Of a DNA stretch of 64,000 nt, positions 52,937 to 62,000 are shown one piece after another (the first letter of the stretch is position 1; each line of letters opens with the position of its first letter). The translations under genes were made by a program, and so were the position numbers. Source of the stretch: Salinibaculum rarum (GTDB taxonomy: Archaea > Halobacteriota > Halobacteria > Halobacteriales > Haloarculaceae); contig NZ_CP129992.1 in NCBI RefSeq assembly GCF_030505615.1, forward strand, positions 124,001-188,000. Direction: 5' to 3'. The notes below the pieces were generated by a model. That model did no database searches, was not told where the DNA came from, and saw nothing but the letters and a program-made list of their open reading frames with translations.

Positions 52937-54745
52937 TTATTTGCCCCAGAAGGGGTCCCGTTCGCGGTGTTTGTCGAGGTACATCGAGAGGACTTCCCGC
53001 TCGTCGGCGGTGATATCCTCGGTGAGTTCCTGTTCGAGAATCTTTGCGTGTTTCTCGGGAATCTCCACCCACAGTTCGTCGCCCTCCTCGATTTGGCGGC
53101 CGACGGTCGGGCCGTCGATGGAGACGGCGACGCGCTCGCCGGTGCGTGCCTCGTCGACGTCTTCGCCCTCGTCTTGCACCGTCTTGAGCATCCCGACGCG
53201 TTCGGGTTCGGAGCCGTCGAATTTGACGATGCGTGAATTGCGCCGGAGGAGGCCGCCGCGGATTTCGACGCCGACGACGGCGGGGTCGGATTGGCGGAAG
53301 GTGTGGTCGTCGAGAATCTCGAAGCGGGCGGGTCTGGTGATGTTTTCTAGGACCTGCTCTTGTTGGGCCTGTTCGATGGATTCGACGTGTTCCTCGTACT
53401 CCTCGATGAGCCGGTAGATGACGTCGTTTTCGAACAGTTTGACCTCTTCTTGCTCGGCCAGGTTTCGCGCATCGCTGAGCACGTCGACGTTGAAGGCGAG
53501 AATCGCGCGGTGGGTCGACTCGTTTGCCGTCTCGGCGACGCGGATGTCCCGCGGTGCGACGTCGCCGACCTCCGCGCGCATGATTGGAATTTCTGCCTCC
53601 GCGAGGGTGCTGGCGAGCGCTTCGAGACTTCCGAGCGTATCGGCCTTGACGACGAGGCCTTCCTCCTCGGTCGTAACCTCGATTTCGGCCAGTTCCTGTT
53701 CGACTTCGGCGATAACTTCGTCTACGTCGCGGTCACGAACCACACGAATCGGTGCGCCGGCCATCGCGTCGTCTAGGTCCGGCGCTGCGATTTTCACACC
53801 GTCGGCCGCGGTGACTTCGGGGACGCTCTCGAACTCCTCGTCGGTCCGAATCTCCGAGAGCGGTTTCGGCTCCAAGAGGGCACGGACCTCGGTGACGATT
53901 GGTCTGGTCAGGCCACCGACGACAATCTGGTCGTCCTCGCGAATCGTCCCGTCGTAGATGACGGCGTCGAGTGTCGTCCCGAAGCCCTGCGTGTCCTTGA
54001 CCTCCAGGACTGTGCCCGCGCCGGGGCCGTCGACGTCGACGGCCATCTCCTCTTTCATGTAGCGCTGGGACAGGCCCATCAGCACCGTCAGCAGGTCCGG
54101 AATGCCCTCGCCAGTTTCGGCGGAGACGGGAACGACGCCGATGTTGCTCTGGAAGTTCTGGACGCGCCAGTACATGTCCGCCGAGAAGCCCGAATCCGAG
54201 AGCTGGCCGATAATCTCGTAGAGGTTCTCGTTTAGGTCCGTCTCGACGCGGTCCGATTGGGCCTCGATAGCGACTTTCGAGGGACGGTCCTTCTCGGGGT
54301 TCCACCCCGGCGTCGTGTCGATTTTGTTCGCAGCGACGATGAAGGGCGTCGCCGTGCGCTTGAGAATGTCGATTGCCTCGTGGGTCTGTGGCTGGAAACC
54401 GTCGTTGACGTCGACGACAAGGACGGCGATGTCCGCGAGCGCACCCCCGCGCGAGCGGAGCGTCGAAAACGAGTGGTGGCCCGGCGTGTCGATAAAGAGC
54501 AGGCCGGGGAGGTCGAAGTCGTCGGGGTCGACGAGGTCCCCAGCAACGTCCGAGATAACCGAGAGTGGGACGGCCGTCGAGCCGATGTGCTGGGTAATCG
54601 CGCCAGCCTCACCCTCGCTGACTGCGGAGCCGCGAATCTGGTCGAGGAGGCTGGTCTTGCCGTGATCGACGTGACCGAGGACGGCGACGATGGGGGTGCG
54701 CAACGTCGCCGCCTCTGTCGTGTCGGTTTGTTTCTCTTCAGACAT
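52937..54745 (-). CDS. infB: Translation initiation factor aIF5B
   Basis: 602 residues, the short archaeal IF2/eIF5B. G domain: GHVDHGKTSLLDQIRGSAV (P-loop) near 20, DTPGHHSF near 85, NKIDTTPGW near 141. Domains II and IV are beta-barrels (VSVKDTQGF-like VLEVKDTQGFGT, ILDDHTFRQSDPAVVGVEIRGG), joined by a long helix. Promotes subunit joining and initiator tRNA placement. Monocistronic. Confidence 0.96.
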   Translation of the reverse strand: MSEEKQTDTTEAATLRTPIVAVLGHVDHGKTSLLDQIRGSAVSEGEAGAITQHIGSTAVPLSVISDVAGDLVDPDDFDLPGLLFIDTPGHHSFSTLRSRGGALADIAVLVVDVNDGFQPQTHEAIDILKRTATPFIVAANKIDTTPGWNPEKDRPSKVAIEAQSDRVETDLNENLYEIIGQLSDSGFSADMYWRVQNFQSNIGVVPVSAETGEGIPDLLTVLMGLSQRYMKEEMAVDVDGPGAGTVLEVKDTQGFGTTLDAVIYDGTIREDDQIVVGGLTRPIVTEVRALLEPKPLSEIRTDEEFESVPEVTAADGVKIAAPDLDDAMAGAPIRVVRDRDVDEVIAEVEQELAEIEVTTEEEGLVVKADTLGSLEALASTLAEAEIPIMRAEVGDVAPRDIRVAETANESTHRAILAFNVDVLSDARNLAEQEEVKLFENDVIYRLIEEYEEHVESIEQAQQEQVLENITRPARFEILDDHTFRQSDPAVVGVEIRGGLLRRNSRIVKFDGSEPERVGMLKTVQDEGEDVDEARTGERVAVSIDGPTVGRQIEEGDELWVEIPEKHAKILEQELTEDITADEREVLSMYLDKHRERDPFWGK

Positions 54746-54842
54746 CCCGTCTCACCCTAAAATGCTTGGTTGAACCCAGCCTCCCTCGGCAGTTAAGTAC
54801 ATCGTCTTTCGGGCGACGCGCAAACGCCCCCGTCAACCGCTG

Positions 54843-55361
54843 TCACTCGGTGACGGTAAACGACCCTGTCATCCCTGCCCCACGGTGTGGATTGCAGTAG
54901 TAGGTGTACTCGCCCGCCACCTCGAACGTATAGCGGTACGTGTACCCCTCGTCGAAGAGTCGGTCGGGCGAACCGGGCGAGCCGGTCCAGTCGGCGTCGG
55001 ACGGCATCGCCTCCGGCGTCACGTTGTGGTTGCTGCTGTCCCAGACCCACTCGACGGTGTCCCCAGCGCGAATGGTAAACGAATCCGGTGCAAACGAGAG
55101 TCTTCCGTCTGCACCGACTTCGACAGTCTGTGCGGCGGGGATCGGCGTCGGTGTTGGCTCGGGAGTCGGTTCCGGCGTCGCAGTCGGCGTCTCGGTCGGC
55201 GTTGCAGCCGGTGTGGCAGTGGACGCTGGTGTCGAGGATTCGGCTGGCGTGTCCGGCCCCGGCGTCGTCTCTGCCGGCGTCGCGTCGGCACTCTCACCAC
55301 AGCCGGCGACAGCAGTAGTGAGGCCAACCGCGAGCGACTGGAGGAGTCTGCGACGGTGCAT
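54843..55361 (-). CDS. Halocyanin-like blue copper protein
   Basis: 172 residues from ATG at 55361 (an in-frame GTG six bases upstream is possible). Twin-Arg signal (MHRRRLLQSLAVGLTTAVAGC) with lipobox Cys, then about 55 residues of Thr/Pro/Glu low-complexity linker, then one plastocyanin-like domain: copper ligands His in SSNHNVTPE, and Cys/His/Met in YYCNPHRGAGM. A membrane-anchored extracellular electron carrier. Linker DNA is a repeating GTC/GGC pattern. Confidence 0.9.
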   Translation of the reverse strand: MHRRRLLQSLAVGLTTAVAGCGESADATPAETTPGPDTPAESSTPASTATPAATPTETPTATPEPTPEPTPTPIPAAQTVEVGADGRLSFAPDSFTIRAGDTVEWVWDSSNHNVTPEAMPSDADWTGSPGSPDRLFDEGYTYRYTFEVAGEYTYYCNPHRGAGMTGSFTVTE

Positions 55362-55454
55362 ACCCACAGGAGGAGCGGAGCGCAGTTAGTCGCTGGGGTT
55401 AGCCGCGTCAGACAGCCCGTGGCGTTTATGTTGCCCCACTCAGAAGAACGAGGC

Positions 55455-55697
55455 ATGGCAGAGATACTCGCGGAGAACCTCTCCGGCAAGGCCGTGATGG
55501 GCACTGACGGAGCGGAACTCGGCATGCTGTACAATATCACGATGGACCTCGACTCGGGGCGGCTGGACAACCTCGTCATCACGCCGAACGACGACCGGGG
55601 CGTCCAGACGGACTTCAACACAGACCAGGCCGGCCGCCTGCTCGTCCCCGTCGGACGAGTGCAGGCTGTGAAAGACCACATGATTATCGAACGCTAA
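55455..55697 (+). CDS. PRC-barrel domain protein
   Basis: 80 residues. MAEILAENLSGKAVMGTDGAE and GRLDNLVITPNDDRG, VPVGRVQAVKDHMIIER are the PRC-barrel pattern, as in small RNA/translation-linked archaeal proteins. It lies 6 nt upstream of nob1 on the same strand, suggesting a ribosome maturation link. Ligand unknown. Confidence 0.85.
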   Translation: MAEILAENLSGKAVMGTDGAELGMLYNITMDLDSGRLDNLVITPNDDRGVQTDFNTDQAGRLLVPVGRVQAVKDHMIIER

Positions 55698-55703
55698 CTT
55701 CGG

Positions 55704-56162
55704 ATGTATATTCTCGACTCCTCAGCTTTTATCAACGAGTATCACACCGACGAGCGCATCGCGACGATTCCGCTCGTTCGAGAGGAACTGGAAGACGAGA
55801 GTGCCTACCGCTTCGACGCCATGGAGGGGTCGGGGATGTACCTCCACATCCCCGACGAGGAAACCGTCGAGCGCATCGAACGGGCCGCCCGCGAGACGGG
55901 TGATTTCGACGAGCTCTCCCGGACGGACATCCGGCTTGTCGCCGCCGCGTTCGAACTCGACGGTCGGCTGGTGACCGACGACTACGCGATGCAAAACGTC
56001 GCCGAAAAACTGGAGGTGCCGGTCGAAGTCATCAACCAGGACGGCATCACCGAACAGCGCGAGTGGATTTTCCAGTGCCAGGGCTGTGGCCGCGAGTTCG
56101 AGGAGAGCCACGACCGCTGTCCCATCTGCGGAAGCGAACTCTCCCGAAAGAACCCCGCCTAG
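55704..56162 (+). CDS. nob1: rRNA maturation endonuclease Nob1
   Basis: 152 residues. Cleaves the 3' end of pre-16S rRNA. PIN domain with Asp in MYILDSSAFINEYH near 5, EE in LVREELED near 30, and DIRLVAAAFE plus LVTDDYAMQNV with further acidic residues; a C-terminal zinc ribbon CQGC...CPIC. Cotranscribed with the PRC-barrel gene. Its TAG shares CTAG with the RHH gene. Confidence 0.93.
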   Translation: MYILDSSAFINEYHTDERIATIPLVREELEDESAYRFDAMEGSGMYLHIPDEETVERIERAARETGDFDELSRTDIRLVAAAFELDGRLVTDDYAMQNVAEKLEVPVEVINQDGITEQREWIFQCQGCGREFEESHDRCPICGSELSRKNPA

Positions 56163-56308
56163 ACCGGAGCTTGCTCGTCGACTTCGGCCAACCCGAGGTC
56201 GATGAGCTGGCGGAGCACCTCCTCCTCGGTGAGGTCGAACTCCCGTGCCAGCGTCTCCACGTCACGGGCCAGGTCGTCGTCACAGACGACCGTAAACCGG
56301 GTTGCCAT
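56159..56308 (-). CDS. Short ribbon-helix-helix-like protein
   Basis: 49 residues from MATRFTVVCDDDLARDVET. One beta strand (RFTVVCDD) and two helices (LARDVETLAREF, TEEEVLRQLIDLGL) fit the CopG/RHH fold of DNA-binding proteins. The stop is in the same CTAG (56159-56162) as nob1. Too short for certain assignment; likely a transcription factor. Confidence 0.65.
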   Translation of the reverse strand: MATRFTVVCDDDLARDVETLAREFDLTEEEVLRQLIDLGLAEVDEQAPV

Positions 56309-56393
56309 ACCGTGAGATTGCGACGCATGCACACATAAAAACACGTCAGACAACCGTCGGACGGCGGTAGCCGCCCCAGAAACGGGTCGGCCG

Positions 56394-57545
56394 TCACCCG
56401 GTCGGGACCATGCCGGTGACGCGGGCGTACATCGCGAGGAAGGTCAGGGCGTTGTAGGTGCCGTGGATGAGGATAGGGACCACGAGGTTCTCCGACCGAG
56501 CGTAGGAGTAGCCAAGCACCAGCGAGAGAACGAAGACCACAGACAGCGAGACGAGCATCTGGAGCGGGTCCGGACTGGCGTACTGGCCGAAGTGAATCGC
56601 CGCGAAGATGGCGCTGGCGGCGACGACAGCACCGACTTTGCCGAGAGTGTCATAGAGGTACTTCTGGACGAGTCCCCGATAGAGCAGTTCCTCGCTGGGT
56701 GCAATCGCGAGAAACGAAAGCGGAGCGAGTACGAGCAGGAACTCGGGGTTGTCGGACTGGCGGGCCTGCTGTTCGACGCCGCTCTCGACGGCGGGAAGCC
56801 CCAGTTCCGAGATGAGCGCCGTCAGGACGTTCAGCGCCAGGATGAGCACGAGGAGGCCAGCGACGACCAGCCCGAGGCCGCGAAGCGACGGCACGGAGAG
56901 GTCAATCCACGAGCGGTCCGCACCGAGCCACCGTAGCGTGGCGGCGACGAAGACAAAGGTTGCGAGGGCGACGGCGACGGTCAACAGCGGGTAGGTCACG
57001 CTCGTCGCCGTCGTATCGAGCGCGATGAGGAAGGGGACGACGAGGATGTTCCCGCCGACGATGCTGACGAAAAATCCCAGGCCGCCGACGGCCGTCATCA
57101 GCGAAATCGCCTTCGTGACCGAGAACACCCGGCGGTCCGGGAGCGACAGTGCCATCGCTGCACCCATCCCGACGACGGATATCGCACCGGCGGTGGCCAG
57201 CGGGAGTCCCGCCGGTTGTCGCCAGACGTTCAGTTCGCCAAAGAGCGTGAGCAAGTCGGCACTGGCGACGACCAGTCCTGCGGCGACGACGAGCGCGCCG
57301 ACCGCCCGTTCTGGGATGTCGACACGGCGCGCGAGCACGAACGCGAGCAGGGCACCGACAGCGGCCACCCGACCCAGCGTCGCCAGCGGAAGCGACTGGA
57401 CCGTCGTATCGGTCCCGGTTCCAGGAACGAACAGGACGGCGAGCGTCAGCCCCGCCGCGACCGTCCCGATAGTCGGCGCAATCGGTCGGAGGGGGTCGGC
57501 CGGTCGCGCCGGACCGCGCTCGAGGCCAGCGGAGTCATCTGCCAT
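56394..57545 (-). CDS. CPBP-family intramembrane endopeptidase
   Basis: 383 residues, about ten membrane helices. The C-terminal abortive-infection/CPBP domain has EELLYRGLVQKYL near 297 (Glu-Glu), AAIHFGQYA near 330 (His) and the last-helix HGTYNAL near 370. Such proteases remove prenylated or signal segments. The ATG at 57545 is used; a TTG two codons upstream is in frame. N-terminal half consists of unmatched membrane helices. Confidence 0.87.
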   Translation of the reverse strand: MADDSAGLERGPARPADPLRPIAPTIGTVAAGLTLAVLFVPGTGTDTTVQSLPLATLGRVAAVGALLAFVLARRVDIPERAVGALVVAAGLVVASADLLTLFGELNVWRQPAGLPLATAGAISVVGMGAAMALSLPDRRVFSVTKAISLMTAVGGLGFFVSIVGGNILVVPFLIALDTTATSVTYPLLTVAVALATFVFVAATLRWLGADRSWIDLSVPSLRGLGLVVAGLLVLILALNVLTALISELGLPAVESGVEQQARQSDNPEFLLVLAPLSFLAIAPSEELLYRGLVQKYLYDTLGKVGAVVAASAIFAAIHFGQYASPDPLQMLVSLSVVFVLSLVLGYSYARSENLVVPILIHGTYNALTFLAMYARVTGMVPTG

Positions 57546-57606
57546 TGCCAAGGATAGTGGCGGCAGAAACTAAAGTCACACCGTTCGGCACGTCACGGCG
57601 GCGGGA

Positions 57607-58905
57607 TTACTCGACGACGAGGCGTTCTTTCTCGGCGACGGCGTCGGCCTCCGGGAACTCCCCGTCGGCCCCGAGCAGTCCGCGCGCGGCGTTTTTCCCC
57701 CACTCGACGGCGGGCTGGGTGAACGTCTCGACGCCGTAGAGTTCGCCCGCGAGGATGCAGGCGGCCTCCATCGCGTAGAGCAGTTCGCCGATGCCGTGGG
57801 CGTCGAGTCGGTCGAGTTCGATGCGAACGTTGGGTCGGCCGGCCGCGGCCAGGCTGGCTTCCGTCGCCTCGAACTCCGCGTCGAGCAACTCGCCAAGGCC
57901 CGTACCGCCGAGGTAGGCGAGGTCGTCGACGTCTGTTTCGGGAATCTCACGGTCGGTGCGTTCGCTCGCGCGGACGAGCGTGACCATCTTGTCACGCGGG
58001 CCGGCGCGGTAGAGTTGTAACTGAGAGTGTTGGTCGGTCGCACCGAGCGCGCGGGCTGGGGTCTGTCCGAGACCATCCTTGCCGAGGCTCTCGGCCCACA
58101 GCTGTGCGAACCACTCCGCGAAGGGTTCGAGTCGCTCGGCGTAGGGCATCACGGCGTTGACCGACGCCCCCCGCTGGTCGAGTGCGTACGCGAGCGCGCC
58201 GTAGGCGTACGCGGGACAGTCGTACAGCGAATCGGAGAGTGAGTCCATCGCCGCCTGCCCACCGGCCAGCACCGCCTCGATGTCGTGGCCCTGAATCGCC
58301 GCCGGGACCAGTCCGACCGCAGACAGCGCCGAAAAGCGGCCCGGAACGCCGTCGGGCACCTCCAGCGCGGGCAGGTCGTGTTCCTCGGCGAGTGCGCGGA
58401 GCGGTCCCGACTCGCCGGTCGTCACGACGGTCCGGTCGGTCCAGTCGACGCCAGCCTGGTCCATCCCGTCCCGAACCACGAGGAAATTCGAGAGCGTCTC
58501 CGCCGTCGTGCCCGAACGAGAGACGACGTTGACCGCCGTCGATTCGAGCGGGAGGTCGTCGATGACTTCGGTGACTGCCTCGGGGTCGACGTTGTCCAGC
58601 ACGCGGTGGGTGGTGTCGCTGGGGCCGAGTGCGGTCGAAACCGTCGCCGCGCCGAGTGCGCTGCCGCCGATGCCGACGGTGAGAACGGCATCGCTGTCAG
58701 CGAGTGGTTCGACCGCCGATTCGATGGCAGCGGCGTCGGTCCGCTCGGGGAGGTTCAGCGAAGCGTAGCCGAAGTCGTCGTCGGCCATGCCGCTGGCGAT
58801 GCGGTCGTGAGCGCTGGCGACCCGGTCGTCGAGTGCGTCGAGGGCGTCCGCGCCGACGCCGGGGTCGGTTACCGACGCGAGCGCGTTTCCGATATCTACG
58901 TGCAT
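57607..58905 (-). CDS. pgi: Glucose-6-phosphate isomerase
   Basis: 432 residues, PGI superfamily, bacterial/eukaryal-like rather than cupin PGI. LTVGIGGSALGA near 75, VSRSGTTAET near 127, catalytic and sugar-binding ALGATDQHSQLQLYRAG near 303. The N-terminus is MHVDIGNALASV at 58905; an in-frame upstream extension is non-family. Sugar metabolism enzyme with no operon partner. Confidence 0.93.
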   Translation of the reverse strand: MHVDIGNALASVTDPGVGADALDALDDRVASAHDRIASGMADDDFGYASLNLPERTDAAAIESAVEPLADSDAVLTVGIGGSALGAATVSTALGPSDTTHRVLDNVDPEAVTEVIDDLPLESTAVNVVSRSGTTAETLSNFLVVRDGMDQAGVDWTDRTVVTTGESGPLRALAEEHDLPALEVPDGVPGRFSALSAVGLVPAAIQGHDIEAVLAGGQAAMDSLSDSLYDCPAYAYGALAYALDQRGASVNAVMPYAERLEPFAEWFAQLWAESLGKDGLGQTPARALGATDQHSQLQLYRAGPRDKMVTLVRASERTDREIPETDVDDLAYLGGTGLGELLDAEFEATEASLAAAGRPNVRIELDRLDAHGIGELLYAMEAACILAGELYGVETFTQPAVEWGKNAARGLLGADGEFPEADAVAEKERLVVE

Positions 58906-59026
58906 GGATGGGTGCTCGCCACCGGCCGCAATAGGTGTCACGACTCCCGGAGCAGGCACTACCGGTCGTCAGACTGTCCAGGGCCGGACCGCGCCGCTTT
59001 TCCTCTCGCCGACTAACCGTCGAACA

Positions 59027-59593
59027 ATGAGCGACGGCGAGGCAGGTGCCAGCCCGACGGAGACAGCAGCCACGGACGGGACCGAGGACAGCGACGAGTA
59101 CGGCGGCATCTTCGGGACGTTCCCCTACGCTTACCGGCACAGCGAGTCACGCCTCCTGCGCAGTTACGTCGTCATCGGCGGCCTGCTGGCGGGACTGGTC
59201 GCGCTCGTGTTCGTCTTCGCGTCTATCACGACGATTGCCAGTACGCTCGGTGCCGGCGGCGGGACGTTCACCTTCGCGCGCTCCTTTGTCGTCGTAGTCG
59301 GCGCACTGGTGGTCGTCCCCCTCGTCGGGCCAGTCGTCTTCGTCGCCCGTCGACACCGCCGCACGGAGTCGACGCTGGCCTACGACCGCGCGCTCGCGGC
59401 AGGTGGCTACCTCTTTGCGTTCTCGCTGTATCTCACGCTTGTCATCAGTGCGCCACCGGAACTCCGGGACGACCCCAGCGGCGCGCTCGCACCCGTCGTG
59501 GAACTGCTCTACGACCTGCCGGCCGTCGCCGGCGCAGTCCCACCACTGCTCGCGCTCGGTGTCGGCTATCTGCTCCATCGCCGCTATCGATAG
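59027..59593 (+). CDS. Multi-helix membrane protein, function unknown
   Basis: 188 residues. The N-terminal 40 are acidic (SDGEAGASPTETAATDGTED). Then four hydrophobic segments: VIGGLLAGLVALVFVF, FVVVVGALVVVPLVGPVVFV, GGYLFAFSLYLTLVI and VAGAVPPLLALGVGYLL. Start at MSDGEAG, 31 nt after a promoter-like CGCTTTTCC. No recognised family; the next gene is also unannotated. Confidence 0.7.
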   Translation: MSDGEAGASPTETAATDGTEDSDEYGGIFGTFPYAYRHSESRLLRSYVVIGGLLAGLVALVFVFASITTIASTLGAGGGTFTFARSFVVVVGALVVVPLVGPVVFVARRHRRTESTLAYDRALAAGGYLFAFSLYLTLVISAPPELRDDPSGALAPVVELLYDLPAVAGAVPPLLALGVGYLLHRRYR

Positions 59594-59656
59594 CAGACCC
59601 GTCAGCGGACACCGCCAGCCGAAACCCACAAACCCGGACCCGGCGTACCACGGGCT

Positions 59657-60130
59657 ATGACTGACGGCCCGAAACAGGGAACCTTTCTCGTGACCAGCGC
59701 CGACACGTCCTCGGCGGTCCTCCGCGACGTCGCCGACGGGCAGGTCCTCACGCTCTCGACGAACCCCGACGTGAGCGAGGGAGAGATTCTGGAAGCGACG
59801 GTCGCACCGGAGCCGCCGATGGAGGTGACCTGGACTGTCGAGGAAGTCGTCTCACAGCGAGCGATTCCGGTAGAGGAGAGTTCCGAACCGCCGACCAAGC
59901 AAGCCCGCGAAATCGCGAGCGAGCAGCCAGTCGGCGAGATAACCAGACAAGAACGGGCCGGCGAGGGAGAACTGCACGTCATCACCGTGCCGGAAGCACA
60001 AACGGACCAAGCCGTCGCCGACGTACTGGACGACGAGACGACGCTGACGCAGGCGGCGACACTCGGGGTGGCCCGCGTCGAAATCCGGGCCGCAGACGGC
60101 GTCGTCAGCGTCCGATACTTGCCGGACTGA
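59657..60130 (+). CDS. Conserved haloarchaeal protein (DUF5812-like)
   Basis: 157 residues: MTDGPKQGTFLVTSADTSSAVLRDV begins a beta-rich N-terminal half (VLTLSTNPDVSEGEILEATV), followed by an acidic helical C-terminal half (EAQTDQAVADVLDDETTLTQ). Not membrane-associated. Family identity is by overall resemblance only; I do not know a function. Confidence 0.68.
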   Translation: MTDGPKQGTFLVTSADTSSAVLRDVADGQVLTLSTNPDVSEGEILEATVAPEPPMEVTWTVEEVVSQRAIPVEESSEPPTKQAREIASEQPVGEITRQERAGEGELHVITVPEAQTDQAVADVLDDETTLTQAATLGVARVEIRAADGVVSVRYLPD

Positions 60131-60181
60131 GTGATTCCAGGCAGCAGAATTCTTTTGTAACGATGTGGCGTTTGTTCGGAT

Positions 60182-60613
60182 ATGGACGCGAGAGATGGTG
60201 ACTCACTGGCGTTCGCTGCCATAGAGGAGTCACTTTGCCGCGACCCGGACATCGAATTTGCAGTGATGTTCGGGTCACAGACGACGGACAGGGTGCGGTC
60301 GTCGTCTGATCTGGACATCGCAGTCAAATTCTGCGAAGCTCTCTCGTCACACGAGCGGTTTCGGAAACGGTGTTTCCTCGCGGGCGACCTTCAGCAGGCA
60401 GACGCACCGTTTGTCGACATCTCCGACATCGAAGCGTTGCCACTCGATGTTGCCCACGATGCCGTCACCGACGAGTTCCTCTGTGGTGACGAGCAGGCGT
60501 TCCACGAGTACAAAACCAGTATCGAAACGGAGTTCGAAGAGCGACGAGACGACATTCGTCGGCGACAGCGTGATGTCATCGACCGCATCGCAGAGGACGG
60601 ACTACATGGTTGA
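60182..60613 (+). CDS. mntA: MNT-type nucleotidyltransferase antitoxin (MntA-like)
   Basis: 143 residues. The nucleotidyltransferase signature GS-x10-D-x-D appears as MFGSQTTDRVRSSSDLDIAV near 31-47. The C-terminal half is helical and acidic (EDEQAFHEYKTSIETE-like). Antitoxins of this class AMPylate the Tyr of the partner HEPN toxin. Codons are AT-richer than neighbours, hinting at acquisition. The partner gene overlaps by 8 nt. TATA-like TTTTGTAACG about 28 nt upstream. Confidence 0.85.
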   Translation: MDARDGDSLAFAAIEESLCRDPDIEFAVMFGSQTTDRVRSSSDLDIAVKFCEALSSHERFRKRCFLAGDLQQADAPFVDISDIEALPLDVAHDAVTDEFLCGDEQAFHEYKTSIETEFEERRDDIRRRQRDVIDRIAEDGLHG

Positions 60614-61033
60614 CAGCCGGGTCGTTGCGACAAAGCTCGAGCAAATCGAACAGTACTACAGCGAGTAACAGCCAAGCAGCGGTCGCTTGCCCGCGAAGAA
60701 TTCCTGAACGACACGACCGAGCAACGGGCTGTCGAGCGGATGTTCGAGAACGCGATTCAGGCTTGCACTGACCTCGCTCAACACATCGCGACACGGGAGT
60801 TCAATTATGACGGCGGCGGGTCGAAAGGAGCGGTTCGTGTACTTCAGGAGCAGGATGTAATCGACGAAGAGACAATGCAGACACTGGTTGCTGCTGTCGG
60901 CTTTCGCAACGTTCTAGCTCACGAGTACGGCAGAGTCGACTACGGGGAGGTCTACGAAATGTTGCAGACAGAACTGACAGTATACGATAGGTTTAGCCGC
61001 CAGGTTGCTCAGTGGGTCCGTGACCAGGGCTGA
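60606..61033 (+). pseudogene. HEPN toxin (HepT-like), frameshifted near N-terminus
   Basis: The natural ATG (60606) overlaps mntA, giving MVDSRVVATKLEQIEQYYSE then a stop at 60666-60668. In the +2 frame sequence continues AKQRSLAREEFLNDTTEQRAVERMFEN, so a base seems lost near 60666. The HEPN catalytic motif R-x4-H (FRNVLAHEYGRVD) and later helices (VDYGEVYEMLQTELTVYDRF) are intact. A restart at ATG 60740 would lack 45 residues. Toxin probably inactive or truncated. Confidence 0.75.
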
Positions 61034-61126
61034 GTCCGACGAACGGCGGCAAACACCGCTTGCGAGCCGCCTCCCTGCCAACCGTCAAAGGGAAGGCTTA
61101 TTCCGGCCGCTCTCACACCACCGCGC

Positions 61127-61984
61127 ATGGACTTCGAGGTATCGGACATCGATTACGAGCAGTACTCGAATCGCCAGCTTGCGCTGGTCCCCCTGGCGAT
61201 ACTCGGCGTTGCGCTGCTCGTTATCGCCGTCTGGTACGTTATGTTTGGCGTGCCGGTCGACCTCGGAATCGCCTTCACCGGCGGCACCGAGGTTCGTTTT
61301 ACTGCGGACGATGGGCTCTCTGAGGTCAGAGAGACGCTCGGCGAGACGGAGTACGACTCTATCCAATCGACTGCCGGCGGTGGCACGTTTATTCTCACCA
61401 CCCAGGCAGAAGACACCACGACCATCGAGACGGCCGCCGAGGAGGCAGGATACGAGATAGAGCAGGTCCAACAGCGGTCGGCGACCTTCGGGACCAACTC
61501 CCAGCAGCAAGCGCTGCTCGGGCTGGTCGTCGCCTTCGTCGGGATGAGCACACTCGTGTTCGTGCTCTTCCGGACGTTCATTCCCTCGATTGCCGTCGTC
61601 GTCTCCGCGTTCTCGGACATCGTGATTCCGCTCGCGCTGATGAACGTTCTCGACATCCCGCTGACGCTCGGGGCTGTGGCTGCACTGCTGATGCTCGTCG
61701 GTTACTCGGTGGACTCCGACATCCTGTTGAACAACCACATCCTCCGGCGTCGGGGCGGCTTTTACGAGAGTGCCTACCGGGCGATGCGGACCGGGATAAC
61801 GATGACACTCACGTCTATCGCCGCGATGGTCGTGATGACTATCGTGGCGACCTTCTTCGAGATTCCGCTGCTTCCCGAAATCGGATTGATTCTGGTCTTC
61901 GGACTGACCGCCGACCTGATGAACACCTACATGTTGAACATGAGCTTGCTTCGCTACTACAAGTACGAGGGGGTCGCGAAATGA
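61127..61984 (+). CDS. secF: Protein translocation subunit SecF
   Basis: 285 residues. Supports Sec-dependent export. TM1 near residue 20-42 (LALVPLAILGVALLVIAVWYVM), a periplasmic P1 domain with FTGGTEVRF, then four-helix bundle with SLxTxxDxxxP-like ADSSDILLNN (VGYSVDSDILLNN). Order secF-secD is typical for haloarchaea. Its stop overlaps an ATGATG region 17 nt before secD. Confidence 0.95.
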   Translation: MDFEVSDIDYEQYSNRQLALVPLAILGVALLVIAVWYVMFGVPVDLGIAFTGGTEVRFTADDGLSEVRETLGETEYDSIQSTAGGGTFILTTQAEDTTTIETAAEEAGYEIEQVQQRSATFGTNSQQQALLGLVVAFVGMSTLVFVLFRTFIPSIAVVVSAFSDIVIPLALMNVLDIPLTLGAVAALLMLVGYSVDSDILLNNHILRRRGGFYESAYRAMRTGITMTLTSIAAMVVMTIVATFFEIPLLPEIGLILVFGLTADLMNTYMLNMSLLRYYKYEGVAK

Positions 61985-62000
61985 TGGGAGGTGACTGGTG

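Noticed and set aside
55110..55290. Repetitive GTC/GGC DNA as a satellite or CRISPR
   Set aside because: It encodes the Thr/Pro/Glu linker of the halocyanin-like protein; periodicity is codon-level and there are no spacers.
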